Numbered from the stretch's first letter, positions 1 to 8,142 are shown. The stretch is DNA of 47,148 nt from Actinobacteria bacterium 69-20 (GCA_001897425.1 MKSW01000013.1:164345-211492), one strand, 5' to 3'. Notes: generated by a model from the sequence alone, not told the origin. Program-made: numbers and translations.

Positions 1-683
1 ACCACCGGGATCTGCTCCTCGCACACCTGCTCGATGGTGGGCACCCGGCCATTCGGTCGACCTGCCAGGCCTACCCGCCAGCCGGTGAGCACGAACCGGT
101 CGACGGGACGAGACATGGTCGGCAGCTCATCGGGCCGACCGTGCACGACCGCGGCGTGCACCAGGCCTGCGTCGAGCCACTCTGCCGATCGGGTACTGGA
201 GGCGTGCGCGATCACCAGGTTGCGTCCTGATCGGCGGGCCAATATTGCGGCGATGATCCCTAGTGCGGGATCGCATCCGGCGATCAACGCGGCATCGGGG
301 TCCGCGCCCGGCATCCAGGACACCTCCGCATCCGTGGCGGCCGCCTGAGCATCGGCCATCCACTGCTGCGCGCCGGCGCTCGGGGTGACAACCAGCCGGT
401 CACCGACCCTCGCCGCGAGGACAGGCAGGCCTGGTGCGGTGGCCAGGGCCGGCTCGCGACCGGACAGCCACACGACGTCGGGAGCATCCGTAACAGCGGG
501 GGCGAACAGATCTTCCACCGCCACGCCAAGCGCCCGGGCCAGCGCCAGGGCGGCGTCGACCCGCGGCGCGTGTCGGCCGGCCTCTACCGCGCCGATCAGT
601 TGTCGGCTCACCCCCGCGGAGCGCGCCAACTCGACCTGTGACCAGCCACGACTCTCCCGGGCTAATCGCAACCGATTCTGCAT
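1..683 (-). CDS. XRE-family HTH regulator with PBP-like ligand domain (partial)
   Basis: The reading frame is open from an ATG at 683 to the left edge, so the C-terminus is missing. Residues 1 to about 60 form a Cro/C1-type helix-turn-helix, with WSQVELARSAGVSRQLIGAVE as the recognition segment. A domain resembling a periplasmic binding protein follows, with segments such as WMPGADPDAALIAGCDPALG and RNLVIAHASSTRS. The same layout occurs in cytoplasmic one-component regulators of the PBP_like family, where the second domain probably senses a small ligand such as an oxyanion; the ligand here is unknown. The start codon touches a 16-bp inverted repeat, which suggests autoregulation and a leaderless message. 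The gene abuts a truncated MFS permease on the same strand. I am confident of the HTH and moderately confident of the second domain. Confidence 0.8.
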   Translation of the reverse strand, partial: MQNRLRLARESRGWSQVELARSAGVSRQLIGAVEAGRHAPRVDAALALARALGVAVEDLFAPAVTDAPDVVWLSGREPALATAPGLPVLAARVGDRLVVTPSAGAQQWMADAQAAATDAEVSWMPGADPDAALIAGCDPALGIIAAILARRSGRNLVIAHASSTRSAEWLDAGLVHAAVVHGRPDELPTMSRPVDRFVLTGWRVGLAGRPNGRVPTIEQVCEEQIPV

Positions 684-698
684 GCTAGGAATCTAGCA
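683..698 (-). promoter_or_regulatory. Inverted repeat at start of the HTH regulator
   Basis: TGCTAG and CTAGCA arms are separated by 4 bases. On the minus strand a -10-like TAGATT lies inside the repeat, with the ATG about 6 bases downstream. This fits a leaderless, self-controlled promoter. No convincing -35 element was seen. Confidence 0.5.
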
Positions 699-1044
699 GG
701 CGACAGCAATGTAGCATTGGTCGGTAGTCCGAGCTATTCGACATCGCCTCTTTCAGATCGTCGACGACGCGCAGGGTCTCGCAGGCATTTCGGCCTAGCC
801 GGTTCGAGAGTGGCACCCAAACCAGCGTCATCGCTCCGTAGGACACCAGATAGGTGGGTGCAGCCAGACCGACGACACCCGGCGCGGTGTGTAAGACATC
901 GACTACACGGGGCAGGATCGGCGCGATCATGAAAATGTGCGCAAAGATCAAGAACGCAGCCGGGGTCATCCGCGCCAACAGCCCACGCGGCGCGGCCGAC
1001 CGGATCGCGATACCCCGGAGAGTGGTTTGGTCGGACGCAATCAC
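685..1044 (-). pseudogene. Truncated MFS permease (N-terminal fragment)
   Basis: The first ~85 residues read as the start of a major facilitator permease: a hydrophobic helix (AAFLIFAHIFMIAPILPRVV), then a second helix ending in PLSNRLGR, the usual loop 2-3 motif of the family. After that the sequence becomes hydrophilic and unrelated, and it stops at 119 residues against the usual ~400. The break lies near 795-800. The ATG at 1044 overlaps the stop of the P-type ATPase by 4 bases (ATGA), so the intact ancestor was probably the last gene of that metal-efflux operon. It should not be functional as a transporter. Confidence 0.7.
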
Positions 1045-3584
1045 GGCCCGTAGGGCGGCACAGCTTGATCGGTGCCTGCATCAATGGTCTGTGGCCCGGC
1101 CGGTGCAGGCTCGTCGTTGGCGGCGGCAGACTCGCGGGGTCGGCGGCCGACGCTGCCGATGGCCTCGAATAACAGTCCTGGCCGCCCGCCGATTGAGTTG
1201 ATGAATAGCGCGGTAACCGAAGCAGCCATGGCGATCATCGCCCAGACAGGGTGCAACAGCCCGGTGGCGGCGAACGGGATGCCAAGTCCATTGAAGACGA
1301 ATGCCAGGCCCACGTTCTGCCGGACCCGCCGGTATGAGCGGCGCGAGATAACGCGTGCGGTGTCGATGAGGCACAGATCGGCGCGCACAAGGATGATGTC
1401 GGCGGATTCGGTCGCAATGTCGGTGCCAGATCCCATGGCGATGCCGACATCAGCGCGCATCAGGGCGGGGGCGTCGTTGATGCCGTCCCCCACCATGGCG
1501 ACCATCGCCCCGGCAGCCTGATATCGGCCGACGAGCGCGGACTTTTCTGCCGGTAGCACGCGCGCGTGTACGTCGGTGATTCCCACCTCGCGGGCGATGT
1601 GGGCGGCGGCGCGAGGGTTATCGCCGGTGACCAGCACCGGGGTGATGCCGGCCCGGCGGAGCGCGGCTACTGCCTCGACGGCCTCGGGCCGTGGGGTGTC
1701 GGCCAGCGCGATCACTCCCAACACCTGAGTGTCGCGTGCGACAGCAACGACGGTGTGCCCTTCGGCCTCCGAGGCGTCGATGAGATTGTCCAGCGGGACC
1801 AGGTCGTGGCCGGCGGCGGTAAGGAACGCCGGGCGGCCGACCAGCAGTACTTGACCTCCGGCGCGGGCAGTGACCCCGAATCCGGCTGTGGCCTGGAATC
1901 CGTCCGGATCCGGGTCCGGCGTGTCAAGCCCGCGGGTGTCGGCGGCGATGACGATGGCGCGGGCCAGCGGATGCTCCGAGCTGGCTTCGGCGACCGCTGC
2001 GGCTGCGAGCAGCTCGTCGGCTGCCACACCCGGTGCCGGGTGAATCCCCACCACGATGGGCCGGCCGTGGGTCAGTGTGCCGGTCTTGTCCAGAAGCACG
2101 TGGGTGATGTTGCGCAGGGTTTGGAATGCCTCCCCGGTGCGCATGATGATGCCGGCATCGGCAGCCTCGCCGGCGCCGCGCACGATCGCCAGCGGGGCGG
2201 CGATGCCGACTGCGCAGGGATAGCCCATCACCAGTGCCGATAGCCCGGCGAACACCGCCCGTTGCACGTCGACGGCCCCGGTGAGCAGCCAGCTGTCGGC
2301 CAGCCATGCGACCAGGGCGAGGCCGGCCACGATGAGCACGGTGGGGGTGTAAATGCGTAGCACTCGGTCCACGAGGTGCAAGATGCCGGGTTTGAGCGCG
2401 CGGGCGTCCTCCACGTGGCGCACGACCCGGGCCAGGAAACTCTCGCCCGCCACGGTGGTGGCTGTCAGTAGCAGGGTGCCGGTGCCGTTGAGTGCCCCGG
2501 AGACGATCTGCTGCCCGACCGTGGTCTCCACGGGAACAGGCTCACCGGTGACCAGCGACAGGTCGAGCGTGGAATAGCCCTTGACGACGCGGGCATCGAC
2601 CGGGACCCGTTCACCGGGGCGGACTCTCAGCTGTTCCCCGACGACGATCTGGTCGACGGGCACTTGCACCTCGGCCCCGTCGCGTACCACGGTGGCCAGG
2701 TCGGGTTGCAGCTCGAGCAGCTTGCGCACCGCCTGCGACGAGCGGGTCTTGACCAGCAGCGCCAGCCACTCGGAAAAGATGTGGTAGGTCGCGACAAGGA
2801 CCGCCACGACGAAGAACTCCGCGGTCGGATACCGGGGAAACACCCCGGACAGGCCAATCACGCCGCCGGCGATACCGGCGAACGCGCCGACCTCCAAGAG
2901 CACGTGCTGGTTCAAAATCCCTCGGCGGGCCGACTGATAAGCCATCACCAGGATGCGCCGTGCCACCCCGGCCACCATGATCAGCGCCAGCCCCAGAGTC
3001 AGCCACCCGGGTAGCCCTGCCGGGACCAGCCCGACCGCCCGCAGCACCAGCGCGGCCACACCGGGGGCCACGATCCCCGCCGATCCGGCCACCGCGAGCC
3101 CGGTGCCGGCCTTGCGAAGGATCACGAACGCCACCGGCACCATTACCACGACCACGCTCAGCGGGACAAGGACGGAAGCGATCCCGGTCACGGTGGCGAT
3201 CAACCCGATGGCGGCCAGGCTGGTGGCGATCGCGGCCAGCAACCGCAGCCCCTCGACAACGAGTTGATGTTCTTCCTGTTCGAAGGGCCGAAGTTTGCGC
3301 GGGTCGTAGAGCTGGTAGCCGATATCCCGCAGTGTGCCCACGATCTTTTCGGGGGCGATGACGCCGGGGTCGTAGTCGACCAGGGCCTGCTCGTGGGTCA
3401 AGCTGACCGCGACCTGGCCGACCCCATCCATGCGGCCCAGCGCCTTTTCGATCGTGCCGGTGCACAACGAACAGTGCAGTCCCGCGATCCGCGCCCGGAT
3501 CCGCGCCTGCCCCGCCTCACCGGCCGGTTCCACGGTCCAGCCGCGGGCGTCGGCCTCTTCGGTTAAGGCGGTCACGCTCACCAT
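1041..3584 (-). CDS. Heavy-metal P1B-type ATPase with a YPC membrane motif
   Basis: This 847-residue inner-membrane pump would expel a metal cation using ATP. An N-terminal heavy-metal-associated domain carries GLHCSLC (Cys38, Cys41). The phosphorylation motif is DKTGTLT at Asp499, followed by SEHPLARAI in the nucleotide-binding domain and GDGINDAPAL in the hinge. The membrane metal site reads GYPCAVGIAAP (Tyr455-Pro456-Cys457), where most relatives have CPC, SPC or CPH. Later helices contain FNGLGIP and MAAS, which resemble the Cu(I) group, so the metal cannot be assigned safely. The gene overlaps the upstream HMA protein by 7 bases and ends in an ATGA overlap with the MFS fragment. The divergent MerR-type regulator suggests induction by metal. 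Confidence 0.9.
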   Translation of the reverse strand: MVSVTALTEEADARGWTVEPAGEAGQARIRARIAGLHCSLCTGTIEKALGRMDGVGQVAVSLTHEQALVDYDPGVIAPEKIVGTLRDIGYQLYDPRKLRPFEQEEHQLVVEGLRLLAAIATSLAAIGLIATVTGIASVLVPLSVVVVMVPVAFVILRKAGTGLAVAGSAGIVAPGVAALVLRAVGLVPAGLPGWLTLGLALIMVAGVARRILVMAYQSARRGILNQHVLLEVGAFAGIAGGVIGLSGVFPRYPTAEFFVVAVLVATYHIFSEWLALLVKTRSSQAVRKLLELQPDLATVVRDGAEVQVPVDQIVVGEQLRVRPGERVPVDARVVKGYSTLDLSLVTGEPVPVETTVGQQIVSGALNGTGTLLLTATTVAGESFLARVVRHVEDARALKPGILHLVDRVLRIYTPTVLIVAGLALVAWLADSWLLTGAVDVQRAVFAGLSALVMGYPCAVGIAAPLAIVRGAGEAADAGIIMRTGEAFQTLRNITHVLLDKTGTLTHGRPIVVGIHPAPGVAADELLAAAAVAEASSEHPLARAIVIAADTRGLDTPDPDPDGFQATAGFGVTARAGGQVLLVGRPAFLTAAGHDLVPLDNLIDASEAEGHTVVAVARDTQVLGVIALADTPRPEAVEAVAALRRAGITPVLVTGDNPRAAAHIAREVGITDVHARVLPAEKSALVGRYQAAGAMVAMVGDGINDAPALMRADVGIAMGSGTDIATESADIILVRADLCLIDTARVISRRSYRRVRQNVGLAFVFNGLGIPFAATGLLHPVWAMIAMAASVTALFINSIGGRPGLLFEAIGSVGRRPRESAAANDEPAPAGPQTIDAGTDQAVPPYGP

Positions 3585-3826
3585 GACTCGACCTGGGTTT
3601 GCCCGCCGGGGACGGTGAACCCCGCGGCCTCGATCCGCTCCACCGCCTGCCGGGCAAGCACCTCAGCACTGGTGCCTGCGGCGTCGAACCGCATCCGCAC
3701 CAGCCGGGAGACGTGGTCGGCGTCCACGTGCCCGACCCCATCCAGCCGACCCAACACGATGGCCAGCCGCCGCTCGCACGCCCCGCAATCCATTCCTTCG
3801 ACCCGAAGCGTCACAACATTGCTCAT
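3578..3826 (-). CDS. Small HMA-domain metallochaperone
   Basis: A single ferredoxin-like HMA domain of 82 residues makes up the whole protein. GMDCGACE (Cys12 and Cys15) is the metal-binding loop, and GVGHVDADHVSRLVRMRFD is the following strand pair. Such proteins carry soft metal ions in the cytosol to a partner ATPase. I chose the ATG at 3826; a GTG directly precedes it, and GAAGGGA upstream gives a ribosome site. It is the first gene of the operon, overlaps the ATPase gene by 7 bases, and lies downstream of a MerR-type promoter. The metal is probably the one exported by the ATPase, and it remains unidentified. Confidence 0.85.
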   Translation of the reverse strand: MSNVVTLRVEGMDCGACERRLAIVLGRLDGVGHVDADHVSRLVRMRFDAAGTSAEVLARQAVERIEAAGFTVPGGQTQVESW

Positions 3827-3895
3827 CACGGTTTCCCTTCTCCATCCGCCGCCCCGCCGAGGCGGTGTGGCGCGATGCCTGTGCCACTACCACCA

Positions 3896-3926
3896 CGGTA
3901 TGGGGTTGCCCCAGGGGCCAGGTCAA
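3896..3926 (-). promoter_or_regulatory. MerR-type promoter/operator of the HMA-ATPase operon
   Basis: On the minus strand, TTGACC (3921-3926) is separated by 19 bases from ATACCG (3896-3901). A G/C-rich dyad, TGGCCCCTGGGGCAACCCC, fills the spacer. A long spacer with a dyad in it is the hallmark of promoters activated by CueR, ZntR and HmrR-type MerR regulators. It lies between the operon and the divergent regulator gene. Confidence 0.7.
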
Positions 3927-3959
3927 GGCGAGTAACCTCGACGTCAGGGAGGCGATCAC

Positions 3960-4397
3960 GTGACATCCACCACATCCGGCGAGGCTGCAACCTGGACCAT
4001 GGGGCAGGCTGCTGAGGCTGCCGGGCTGTCCCGCAAAGCTCTGCGGGTCTACGAAGCCAAGGCGCTCCTGTCCCCGGCCGGGCGCAGCGAGGCCGGCTAC
4101 CGGCTATACACCGACGACGACATCACGGTCCTGCGGTTCATCCGGCAGGCCAAGACCCTGGGCCTGGCACTAGATGAGATTGGCGACATCCTGGCCCTGC
4201 GCCGCGGCGGCACCACCCCCTGCCGCCACGTAATCGGCCTGCTCGACGAACGCATCCACGGCATCGATCGCACCATCAGCGACCTGCGCCAGCTGCGCCG
4301 CACCCTCACCGACACCCGCGCGAACGCCGAAGAACACCTCACCGACGCCGGCGGCGTATGCGGCATCATCGAACACGCCACGCCAGACCACGGCTAA
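3960..4397 (+). CDS. MerR-family metal-responsive regulator
   Basis: This 145-residue protein has the MerR winged-helix DNA-binding domain (TMGQAAEAAGLSRKALRVYE, then SEAGYRLYTDDD), followed by the antiparallel dimerisation helix from about residue 80 to 125. Cys88 begins that helix, and Cys134 with His139 (GGVCGIIEH) lie in the C-terminal loop, an arrangement typical of soft-metal sensors such as CueR, ZntR, CadR and PbrR. It probably distorts and activates the divergent 19-bp-spacer promoter when metal is bound. The GTG start has AGGGAGG 6-8 bases upstream; an internal ATG at 3999 is a weaker alternative. The exact metal cannot be read from the sequence. Confidence 0.88.
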   Translation: MTSTTSGEAATWTMGQAAEAAGLSRKALRVYEAKALLSPAGRSEAGYRLYTDDDITVLRFIRQAKTLGLALDEIGDILALRRGGTTPCRHVIGLLDERIHGIDRTISDLRQLRRTLTDTRANAEEHLTDAGGVCGIIEHATPDHG

Positions 4398-4413
4398 CGA
4401 CACGACCATCCAG

Positions 4414-4448
4414 CTGGGCAGCCCCGCGCGGATCGCGGCTACGCCCAG
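4414..4448. terminator. GC-rich hairpin between convergent merR-type gene and arsC
   Basis: Outer arms CTGGGC and GCCCAG enclose inner arms CCGCG and CGCGG. The hairpin lies in the 65-base gap between two convergent genes, where a bidirectional terminator is expected. There is no U-tract, as is common in actinobacteria. Confidence 0.5.
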
Positions 4449-4462
4449 AGGGCTAGTCGGCG

Positions 4463-4867
4463 TCAGAGACGGTCCAAATCGGTGATGAGGACTTGGATGC
4501 GGTCGCGGATGCCGTCGCGGACTTCGCGTACGACTTCTACGGGCTGGCCTGCGGGATCGGTGAGGTCCCAGTCTTCGTAGCGCTTGCCGGGGAAGATCGG
4601 GCAGGTGTCGCCGCAGCCCATGGTGATGACGACATCCGCTTGCGAAACGTCTTCGGTGGTGAGTTTCCGGGGCGGCTCGCCGGTGATGTCGATGCCAACT
4701 TCTGCCATGGCTTGTACTGCCACGGGGTTGATTTGCTCGGCGGGTTCGGAGCCTGCGGAGCGGATGTCGATGCGGTCGCCGGCGAGGTGGTTCAGCCATC
4801 CGGCGGCCATTTGGGAGCGGCCGGCGTTGTGCACGCACACGAAAAGGACCGTCGGTTTGCGCGTCAC
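4463..4867 (-). CDS. arsC: Arsenate reductase, low-molecular-weight phosphatase type
   Basis: This 134-residue enzyme would reduce arsenate to arsenite in the cytosol so that Acr3 can expel it. The P-loop VCVHNAGRSQMA carries the CX5R motif near the N-terminus. Further family motifs are RSAGSEPAEQINPVAVQAM and VITMGCGDTCPIFPGKRYEDW, where DTCP contributes a resolving cysteine. Actinobacterial enzymes of this type use mycothiol or thioredoxin as reductant; the sequence does not show which. The GTG start overlaps the acr3 stop (GTGA), indicating translational coupling, so I prefer it to a start at 4903. It is the last gene of the arsM-acr3-arsC operon. Confidence 0.93.
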   Translation of the reverse strand: MTRKPTVLFVCVHNAGRSQMAAGWLNHLAGDRIDIRSAGSEPAEQINPVAVQAMAEVGIDITGEPPRKLTTEDVSQADVVITMGCGDTCPIFPGKRYEDWDLTDPAGQPVEVVREVRDGIRDRIQVLITDLDRL

Positions 4868-5952
4868 GGGATGTCCTGCGGATAGTAGCGGCGCCGGGCC
4901 CACAGCGCGACGTAGACGAGCGCCACGAGGACGGGCACTTCGATGAGAGGGCCGACGACCCCGGCCAGCGCTTGGCCGGAGGTTGCTCCGAAGACGCCGA
5001 TGGCGACGGCGATGGCCAGCTCGAAGTTATTGCCGGCGGCGGTGAAGGCGACGGTGGTGGTTTTGGCGTAGCCGAGGCGCAGGTGGTGCCCGAGGGCGAA
5101 GCTGCCGCCGAACATGAGCGCGAAATATGCCAACAGCGGTAACGCGATCCGCGCGACGTCCCAGGGCCGTGAGGTGATGGTGTGGCCCTGCAGGGCGAAC
5201 AGAAGCACGATGGTGAACAGCAGTCCATAGAGGGCGACCGGGCCGATCTTCGGCAGGAACCGCTGCTCGTACCAGTCGGTGCCTTTGGTGCGTTCGCCGA
5301 TGGTGCGGGTCAGATACCCGGCGATCAGCGGGATCCCCAAAAACACCAGCACGGACACGACGATCGTGCCGACCGAGAATCCAGCGGTCACTTGCTCAAG
5401 GCCGAGCCAGCCGGGCAGTACTTGCAGGTAGAACCAGCCGAGCAGGCCGAACGCGAGGATCTGGAACACCGAGTTGATGGCAACCAGGACGGCGCCGGCC
5501 TCTCGATCCCCGCACGACAGGTCGTTCCAGATCAACACCATGGCGATACAGCGCGCCAAGCCGACAATGATCAGTCCGGTGCGATAGTCCGGCAGGTCGG
5601 GAAGGAAGATCCAAGCCAATGCGAACATCAGCGCCGGGCCGATGAGCCAGTTAAGTACCAGCGACGTGGCAAGCATGCGGCGGTCGCCGGTCACACGATT
5701 GAGAGCCCGGTAGCGGACCTTTGCCAGCACCGGATACATCATCAGTAGCAGACCGATCGCAATGGGCAGACTGACCGAGCCGACCTTCACCGCATCCAGG
5801 CCCTCGGCCAGCGAGGGAATCATTCGGCCCAGTGCCAGCCCGAGGGCCATCGCAGCGATGATCCACACGGGCAGGAAGCGGTCCAGCCGCGACATGCGCG
5901 CCAAAACCGGCCCATCCAAGTCGGACGTACGTTGCAGCTTCACCTCACTCAT
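4864..5952 (-). CDS. acr3: Arsenite efflux permease, ACR3 family
   Basis: This 362-residue membrane protein has about ten hydrophobic helices and the ACR3 signature. Characteristic parts are SLPIAIGLLLMMYPVLAKVRY near the N-terminus, LIIVGLARCIAMVLIWNDLS with the conserved cysteine that is essential for arsenite transport in studied members, and FTAAGNNFELAIAVAIGVFG near the C-terminus. It exports arsenite, and possibly antimonite, by proton antiport. The ATG overlaps the arsM stop by 4 bases (ATGA) and the stop overlaps arsC, so the three genes form one transcript. Control is most likely by ArsR from the upstream intergenic boxes. Confidence 0.95.
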   Translation of the reverse strand: MSEVKLQRTSDLDGPVLARMSRLDRFLPVWIIAAMALGLALGRMIPSLAEGLDAVKVGSVSLPIAIGLLLMMYPVLAKVRYRALNRVTGDRRMLATSLVLNWLIGPALMFALAWIFLPDLPDYRTGLIIVGLARCIAMVLIWNDLSCGDREAGAVLVAINSVFQILAFGLLGWFYLQVLPGWLGLEQVTAGFSVGTIVVSVLVFLGIPLIAGYLTRTIGERTKGTDWYEQRFLPKIGPVALYGLLFTIVLLFALQGHTITSRPWDVARIALPLLAYFALMFGGSFALGHHLRLGYAKTTTVAFTAAGNNFELAIAVAIGVFGATSGQALAGVVGPLIEVPVLVALVYVALWARRRYYPQDIP

Positions 5953-6782
5953 GCGGATGTCGTCTCCGGCTTGATCGCCCGGATGATCGCGCCGTGCATA
6001 CCCTCGGCAACCTCATGAGTGAACTCGACCGTGGCGTCGTCGAATCCGGCGGCGGCCAGACCCGCCAGGTACTCGGCCTTCGACAGGGCGCCGGCGATGC
6101 AGCCAACAAAGGACCCGCGTTCGGCCCTGTCAGCCGTGCCGAGGTGGTCTTCGGCGACGACGTCGGAGATGCCGATCCGCCCGCCCGGAGCCAGCACGCG
6201 GAACATTTCGGCCAGCACCGCGGGCTTGTCCACCGACAGGTTGATGACGCAATTCGAGATCACCACATCGATCGACCGATCCGGAAGCGGAATTGCCTCG
6301 ATGGTGCCCTTGACGAATTCGACATTGGTCGCGCCGGCCTTGGCAGCGTTCTCGTGCGCCAGAGCGAGCATCTCGTCGGTCATGTCCACGCCGAAGGCGC
6401 GCCCTGCCGGACCAACTCGCTTGGCAGAGAGCAGCACGTCGATGCCGCCGCCGGAGCCCAGATCGAGCACCCGTTCACCCTCATGAAGCTCTGCCACCGC
6501 GACTGGATTCCCACAGCCAAGGCTGGCTAGCACGGCCTCGGCCGGCAACTCGCCCTGCTCACCGGCACTGTAGAGCCCGGAGCCGAACGCGGAATCGACT
6601 TCGGCGGCGCCACCGCAACACGAGGAGTTCTCAGCCAATGGCGTGAGCGTCCCCGTCGTAGGAGCGCAGCAGGAATCTGTTGCGTCCAGCACGGCCAACG
6701 CAAGGCCACCGGTACCGGTGACAGCCGTCGCGGCGGCTGCATACCTGGCACGCACCTCATCGCGCAATTCGTTGTCGCCCAC
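5949..6782 (-). CDS. arsM: Arsenite S-adenosylmethionine methyltransferase
   Basis: This enzyme of about 277 residues methylates trivalent arsenic to methylated and volatile species. VLDLGSGGGIDVLLSAKRVG is the SAM-binding motif I. Arsenite-binding cysteines appear in the family positions: ASLGCGNP before motif I and ISNCVINLS after it. Two extra pairs, DSCCAP and SSCCGG, lie in the N-terminal part. I prefer the GTG at 6782 because GGAG lies 9 bases upstream; an ATG further upstream, at about 6842, and a TTG at 6863 are in frame, but the TTG overlaps an operator. It is the first gene of the operon, divergent from arsR, and overlaps acr3 by 4 bases. Confidence 0.9.
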   Translation of the reverse strand: MGDNELRDEVRARYAAAATAVTGTGGLALAVLDATDSCCAPTTGTLTPLAENSSCCGGAAEVDSAFGSGLYSAGEQGELPAEAVLASLGCGNPVAVAELHEGERVLDLGSGGGIDVLLSAKRVGPAGRAFGVDMTDEMLALAHENAAKAGATNVEFVKGTIEAIPLPDRSIDVVISNCVINLSVDKPAVLAEMFRVLAPGGRIGISDVVAEDHLGTADRAERGSFVGCIAGALSKAEYLAGLAAAGFDDATVEFTHEVAEGMHGAIIRAIKPETTSA

Positions 6783-6848
6783 GGCTTTTCGCTCCGTCCC
6801 GCGTCGGGTGAGTTGCCGGCTTGCCCCGGCGGTCATCACCATTCGCCT

Positions 6849-6864
6849 ATCGACACTCGTCAAT
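6849..6864. promoter_or_regulatory. ArsR-type operator box 1
   Basis: ATCGAC-N4-GTCAAT forms an imperfect dyad. An almost identical box lies 37 bases to the right, and both sit between the divergent arsM and arsR genes. Binding of the local ArsR is inferred from position and symmetry. Confidence 0.6.
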
Positions 6865-6885
6865 ATGAATAGGATGACAGGATTA

Positions 6886-6901
6886 ATCGACGATTGTCAA
6901 T
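6886..6901. promoter_or_regulatory. ArsR-type operator box 2
   Basis: ATCGAC-GATT-GTCAAT is the second copy of the dyad, ending 20 bases before the arsR start codon. It probably mediates autorepression of arsR, while box 1 covers the arsM side. Confidence 0.6.
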
Positions 6902-6921
6902 GCGTATGGCAGAATGGCTTC

Positions 6922-7290
6922 ATGTCTCCCGCAGAACCCCAGGCAACAGTGTCATCTGAGGCGGACTGCTGCGCCCCGAGTGCCGCCGGCGGCATGGGCC
7001 AAGAGGCGGCCGAAGAACTCGCCGCCGTGCTCAAAGCGCTCGCGGAACCGACCCGGCTGCGGCTAGTTTCGATCATTGCTTCCCATTCGGACGGCGAAGC
7101 GTGCATCTGCGACCTCACCGATCCCGTCGGGCTCTCGCAGCCCACCGTCTCGCACCACATGAAGGTGCTAGTCGACGCCGGACTGCTCACCCGCGATCAG
7201 CGCGGCAAGTGGGCCTACTATCGGCTCACCCCCGGGGCGATTGAATCGCTCGTCCGGGCGCTGTCCCTCGCCGTACCGGTCCGCGTCTGA
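6922..7290 (+). CDS. arsR: ArsR-family arsenic-responsive repressor
   Basis: This 122-residue protein is a winged-helix ArsR/SmtB repressor. The core reads ALAEPTRLRLVSIIAS, then the recognition helix region LSQPTVSHHMKVLVDAGLL and the wing RGKWAYYRL. Cysteine pairs DCCAP near the N-terminus and EACICD in the alpha-3 region (ACICDL) are available for arsenite; the latter matches the classical CXC metal site. The ATG at 6922 is the best start, because earlier in-frame codons run through the operator. It is divergent from arsM-acr3-arsC and should release both promoters when arsenite binds. Confidence 0.92.
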   Translation: MSPAEPQATVSSEADCCAPSAAGGMGQEAAEELAAVLKALAEPTRLRLVSIIASHSDGEACICDLTDPVGLSQPTVSHHMKVLVDAGLLTRDQRGKWAYYRLTPGAIESLVRALSLAVPVRV

Positions 7291-7605
7291 CTGTCGCGAC
7301 GTTGCCAACCGGCCCAATTTGACCGATCGCGAAACTGTTCCCCGAACCAGGTAGTCCGGCACATCCAAGTGGCGACGCGGCCGCCCGGTTCCGTCCGTTC
7401 CGCGCATATGCTAGCCGCGTGGCGGCATCCCCGCTCGAAATCGCATGACGCGGGCCAGATTCGCGGCATTCAAAGCCTTTCAACCGAAATGGTGCGGTAA
7501 CGTCGCCGACCGCGAACGGAACCGGCTCAGGGCAGACCGCGAACCAGGACGGGCCAACAGCACCGCCGAGAGACGGCGTAACCACGGCCGCATAAAGTCG
7601 CCGCG
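7291..7605. other. Intergenic stretch after arsR
   Basis: No gene with convincing codon usage was found on either strand. A TTGACC at about 7319 is promoter-like but lacks a clear -10 partner. No repeat or strong hairpin was noticed. Confidence 0.4.
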
Positions 7606-8142
7606 ATGGTCGTGGCCGCCGTCTACGGCCCGATCCTCGCGAGCCGCTTCGCCCGCCGCGCCAGCCAGCCGCTCCTGGCAACCGACCCGTTCATCGGGGT
7701 GCGGCTCCACGCCCTAATCCCAGGCAAGGAGCATGCCGCACTCCTGCGCACGGTGCCGGCGGTCGTCGGCGTGCTCGCCGGGCCAATCGCCGTGTCGGCG
7801 ACCGGCACTATCGCGCCTAGGCTCCTCGAAATTCCCCGGCGGCCGCAGCACGCCACTTTCATCTGCGCCATCGCGATCGCCGTCGACCTCACTGTGCTCG
7901 AGCTCGCCGCGACCCAGCTGGTGACCCCATCCGGCGCGTACCACTGGCCGCCCACCATGGTGGCCGCCGCCGCCAGCCTCGGACGACCCGGCTACATGAA
8001 ACGGGCCACCCGATACCGCCTCTGTGCGAGATTAATGTGGCCGATCCACCGCATTCCGGCGACTATTTGCTCATCATCTGAGTCATCACGTGGTCCATCG
8101 TTTGGCCATCCATGGGGCCGATTCCGATCCGGGCGGACATGA
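7606..8142 (+). CDS. Hypothetical membrane protein, probably 3'-truncated
   Basis: I do not recognise a family. The frame has very strong GC bias at third codon positions up to about 8025, so this part is or was coding. It contains two hydrophobic segments (around LRTVPAVVGVLAGPIAVSATG and FICAIAIAVDLTVLELAAT) that could span the membrane. Beyond 8025 the codon bias collapses, and the last ~80 bases overlap the 3' end of the opposite-strand DUF1707 gene, which suggests that the original C-terminus was lost and the frame reads into foreign sequence. The ATG at 7606 has no Shine-Dalgarno site; CATAAA lies 9 bases before it, so a leaderless transcript is possible. A decaying gene remnant is as likely as a functional protein. 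Confidence 0.45.
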   Translation: MVVAAVYGPILASRFARRASQPLLATDPFIGVRLHALIPGKEHAALLRTVPAVVGVLAGPIAVSATGTIAPRLLEIPRRPQHATFICAIAIAVDLTVLELAATQLVTPSGAYHWPPTMVAAAASLGRPGYMKRATRYRLCARLMWPIHRIPATICSSSESSRGPSFGHPWGRFRSGRT

